From: an uncultured Alphaproteobacteria bacterium | Lineage (GTDB): Bacteria > Pseudomonadota > Alphaproteobacteria > Rickettsiales > Midichloriaceae | Direction of reading: 5' to 3' | DNA: 6,578 nucleotides | NCBI GenBank assembly: GCA_903860855.1 | Contig: CAIOSF010000225.1 | Span: forward strand, 1-6,578 | In this document: positions 6,338 through 6,578 of the stretch, one piece after another | Layout of the letters: every line of letters begins with the position of its first letter | Position numbering within the stretch: position 1 is the first letter of the stretch | The notes under the pieces: generated by a model | The model's input: the letters and a program-made list of their open reading frames with translations, nothing else | What the model was told of the DNA's origin: nothing | Database searches by the model: none | Program-made: the position numbers and the translations under genes

Positions 6338-6578
6338 ATGAATCTCTTCCAAAGCATTACAAAATTTTTCGCCCTATATAGAGATAGGTCTCTTCTGGCA
6401 TTCCTTCTCATGGGAATCGCCAGCGGCATACCTCTTCCACTCACAGCAGCATCAGTGTTATCGATTATGTTGCGAGAGAAAGGAGTTGACCTAGCTACCA
6501 TCGGCACGTTCGCCCTATCATCCCTGCCTTATTCTCTTAAATATCTCTGGGCTCCATTGCTTGATGCCTATGGATTTG
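6338..6578 (+). CDS. ampG: AmpG-family MFS transporter, 5' part only
   Basis: This is the first 80 codons of a gene cut by the right edge of the window. The peptide matches the start of AmpG permeases: a short basic N-terminus (residues 1-18), then membrane segment one containing LLMGIASGIPLPLT (23-36). The family signature IGTFALSSLPYSLKYLWAPL (55-74) follows and ends at LLDAYGF. True AmpG is an inner-membrane importer that brings GlcNAc-anhydroMurNAc muropeptides into the cytosol for peptidoglycan recycling. Rickettsiales carry several AmpG-like paralogues whose substrates are unsettled, so the exact cargo is not certain. The ATG at 6338 is the best start. An earlier ATG at 6330 opens a frame of only three codons ending in TGA at 6339-6341, overlapping this start. 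It lies 73 bp after aspS on the same strand. Confidence 0.85.
   Translation, partial: MNLFQSITKFFALYRDRSLLAFLLMGIASGIPLPLTAASVLSIMLREKGVDLATIGTFALSSLPYSLKYLWAPLLDAYGF

Noticed and set aside
6325..6507. 60-codon minus-strand frame opposite the ampG-like gene
   Set aside because: It is antisense to a clear AmpG-family N-terminus and has no protein family features.
1..6578. CRISPR array, toxin-antitoxin pair, phage or defence genes
   Set aside because: I looked for regularly spaced repeats, paired small ORFs and mobile-element genes on both strands and saw none; the content is housekeeping and envelope genes.

Overview
The window looks like a piece of a reduced, AT-rich alphaproteobacterial chromosome, most probably from Rickettsiales or a similar intracellular lineage (Holosporales is the alternative). 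The main support is the aspartyl-tRNA synthetase, which reads almost continuously like the Rickettsia-type enzyme (motif 2 [20 protein letters not shown], motif 3 [14 protein letters not shown]). An OmpH/Skp chaperone, a PpiD-type membrane foldase, a PAP2 phosphatase and an AmpG-family transporter are also typical of these genomes. Species cannot be named from sequence alone.

Layout. Positions 1-422 hold no gene I can support; they contain short degenerate repeats and possibly decayed coding sequence. Positions 423-3017 carry two minus-strand genes read as ompH then ppiD, 39 bp apart, behind a well-formed sigma70-type promoter at 3049-3077. Together they form a small envelope-protein folding operon. 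A 175-bp AT-rich divergent spacer with an 8-bp-arm dyad separates them from a plus-strand PAP2 phosphatase (3193-4011). A complete minus-strand tRNA-Thr(UGU) with encoded CCA lies at 4118-4192, with its own promoter at 4210-4237. aspS follows on the plus strand (most likely 4435-6264), then a 73-bp gap with an imperfect direct repeat and an extended -10 element. The 5' end of an ampG-like gene (from 6338) runs off the right edge.

How the genes relate. OmpH and PpiD both act on unfolded outer-membrane proteins at the periplasmic face of the inner membrane, so co-transcription makes sense. The PAP2 protein and the AmpG-like transporter could both serve lipid-carrier or peptidoglycan turnover, but that is inference. 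aspS and tRNA-Thr are housekeeping translation genes on opposite strands and have no evident shared regulation.

I did not find a convincing undescribed system. The items most worth a second look are the possible regulatory sites in the spacers (3121-3144, 4226-4240, 6282-6323), a 10-codon upstream ORF joined to the PAP2 start, the long charged tail on OmpH, and the degenerate parvulin domain of PpiD.
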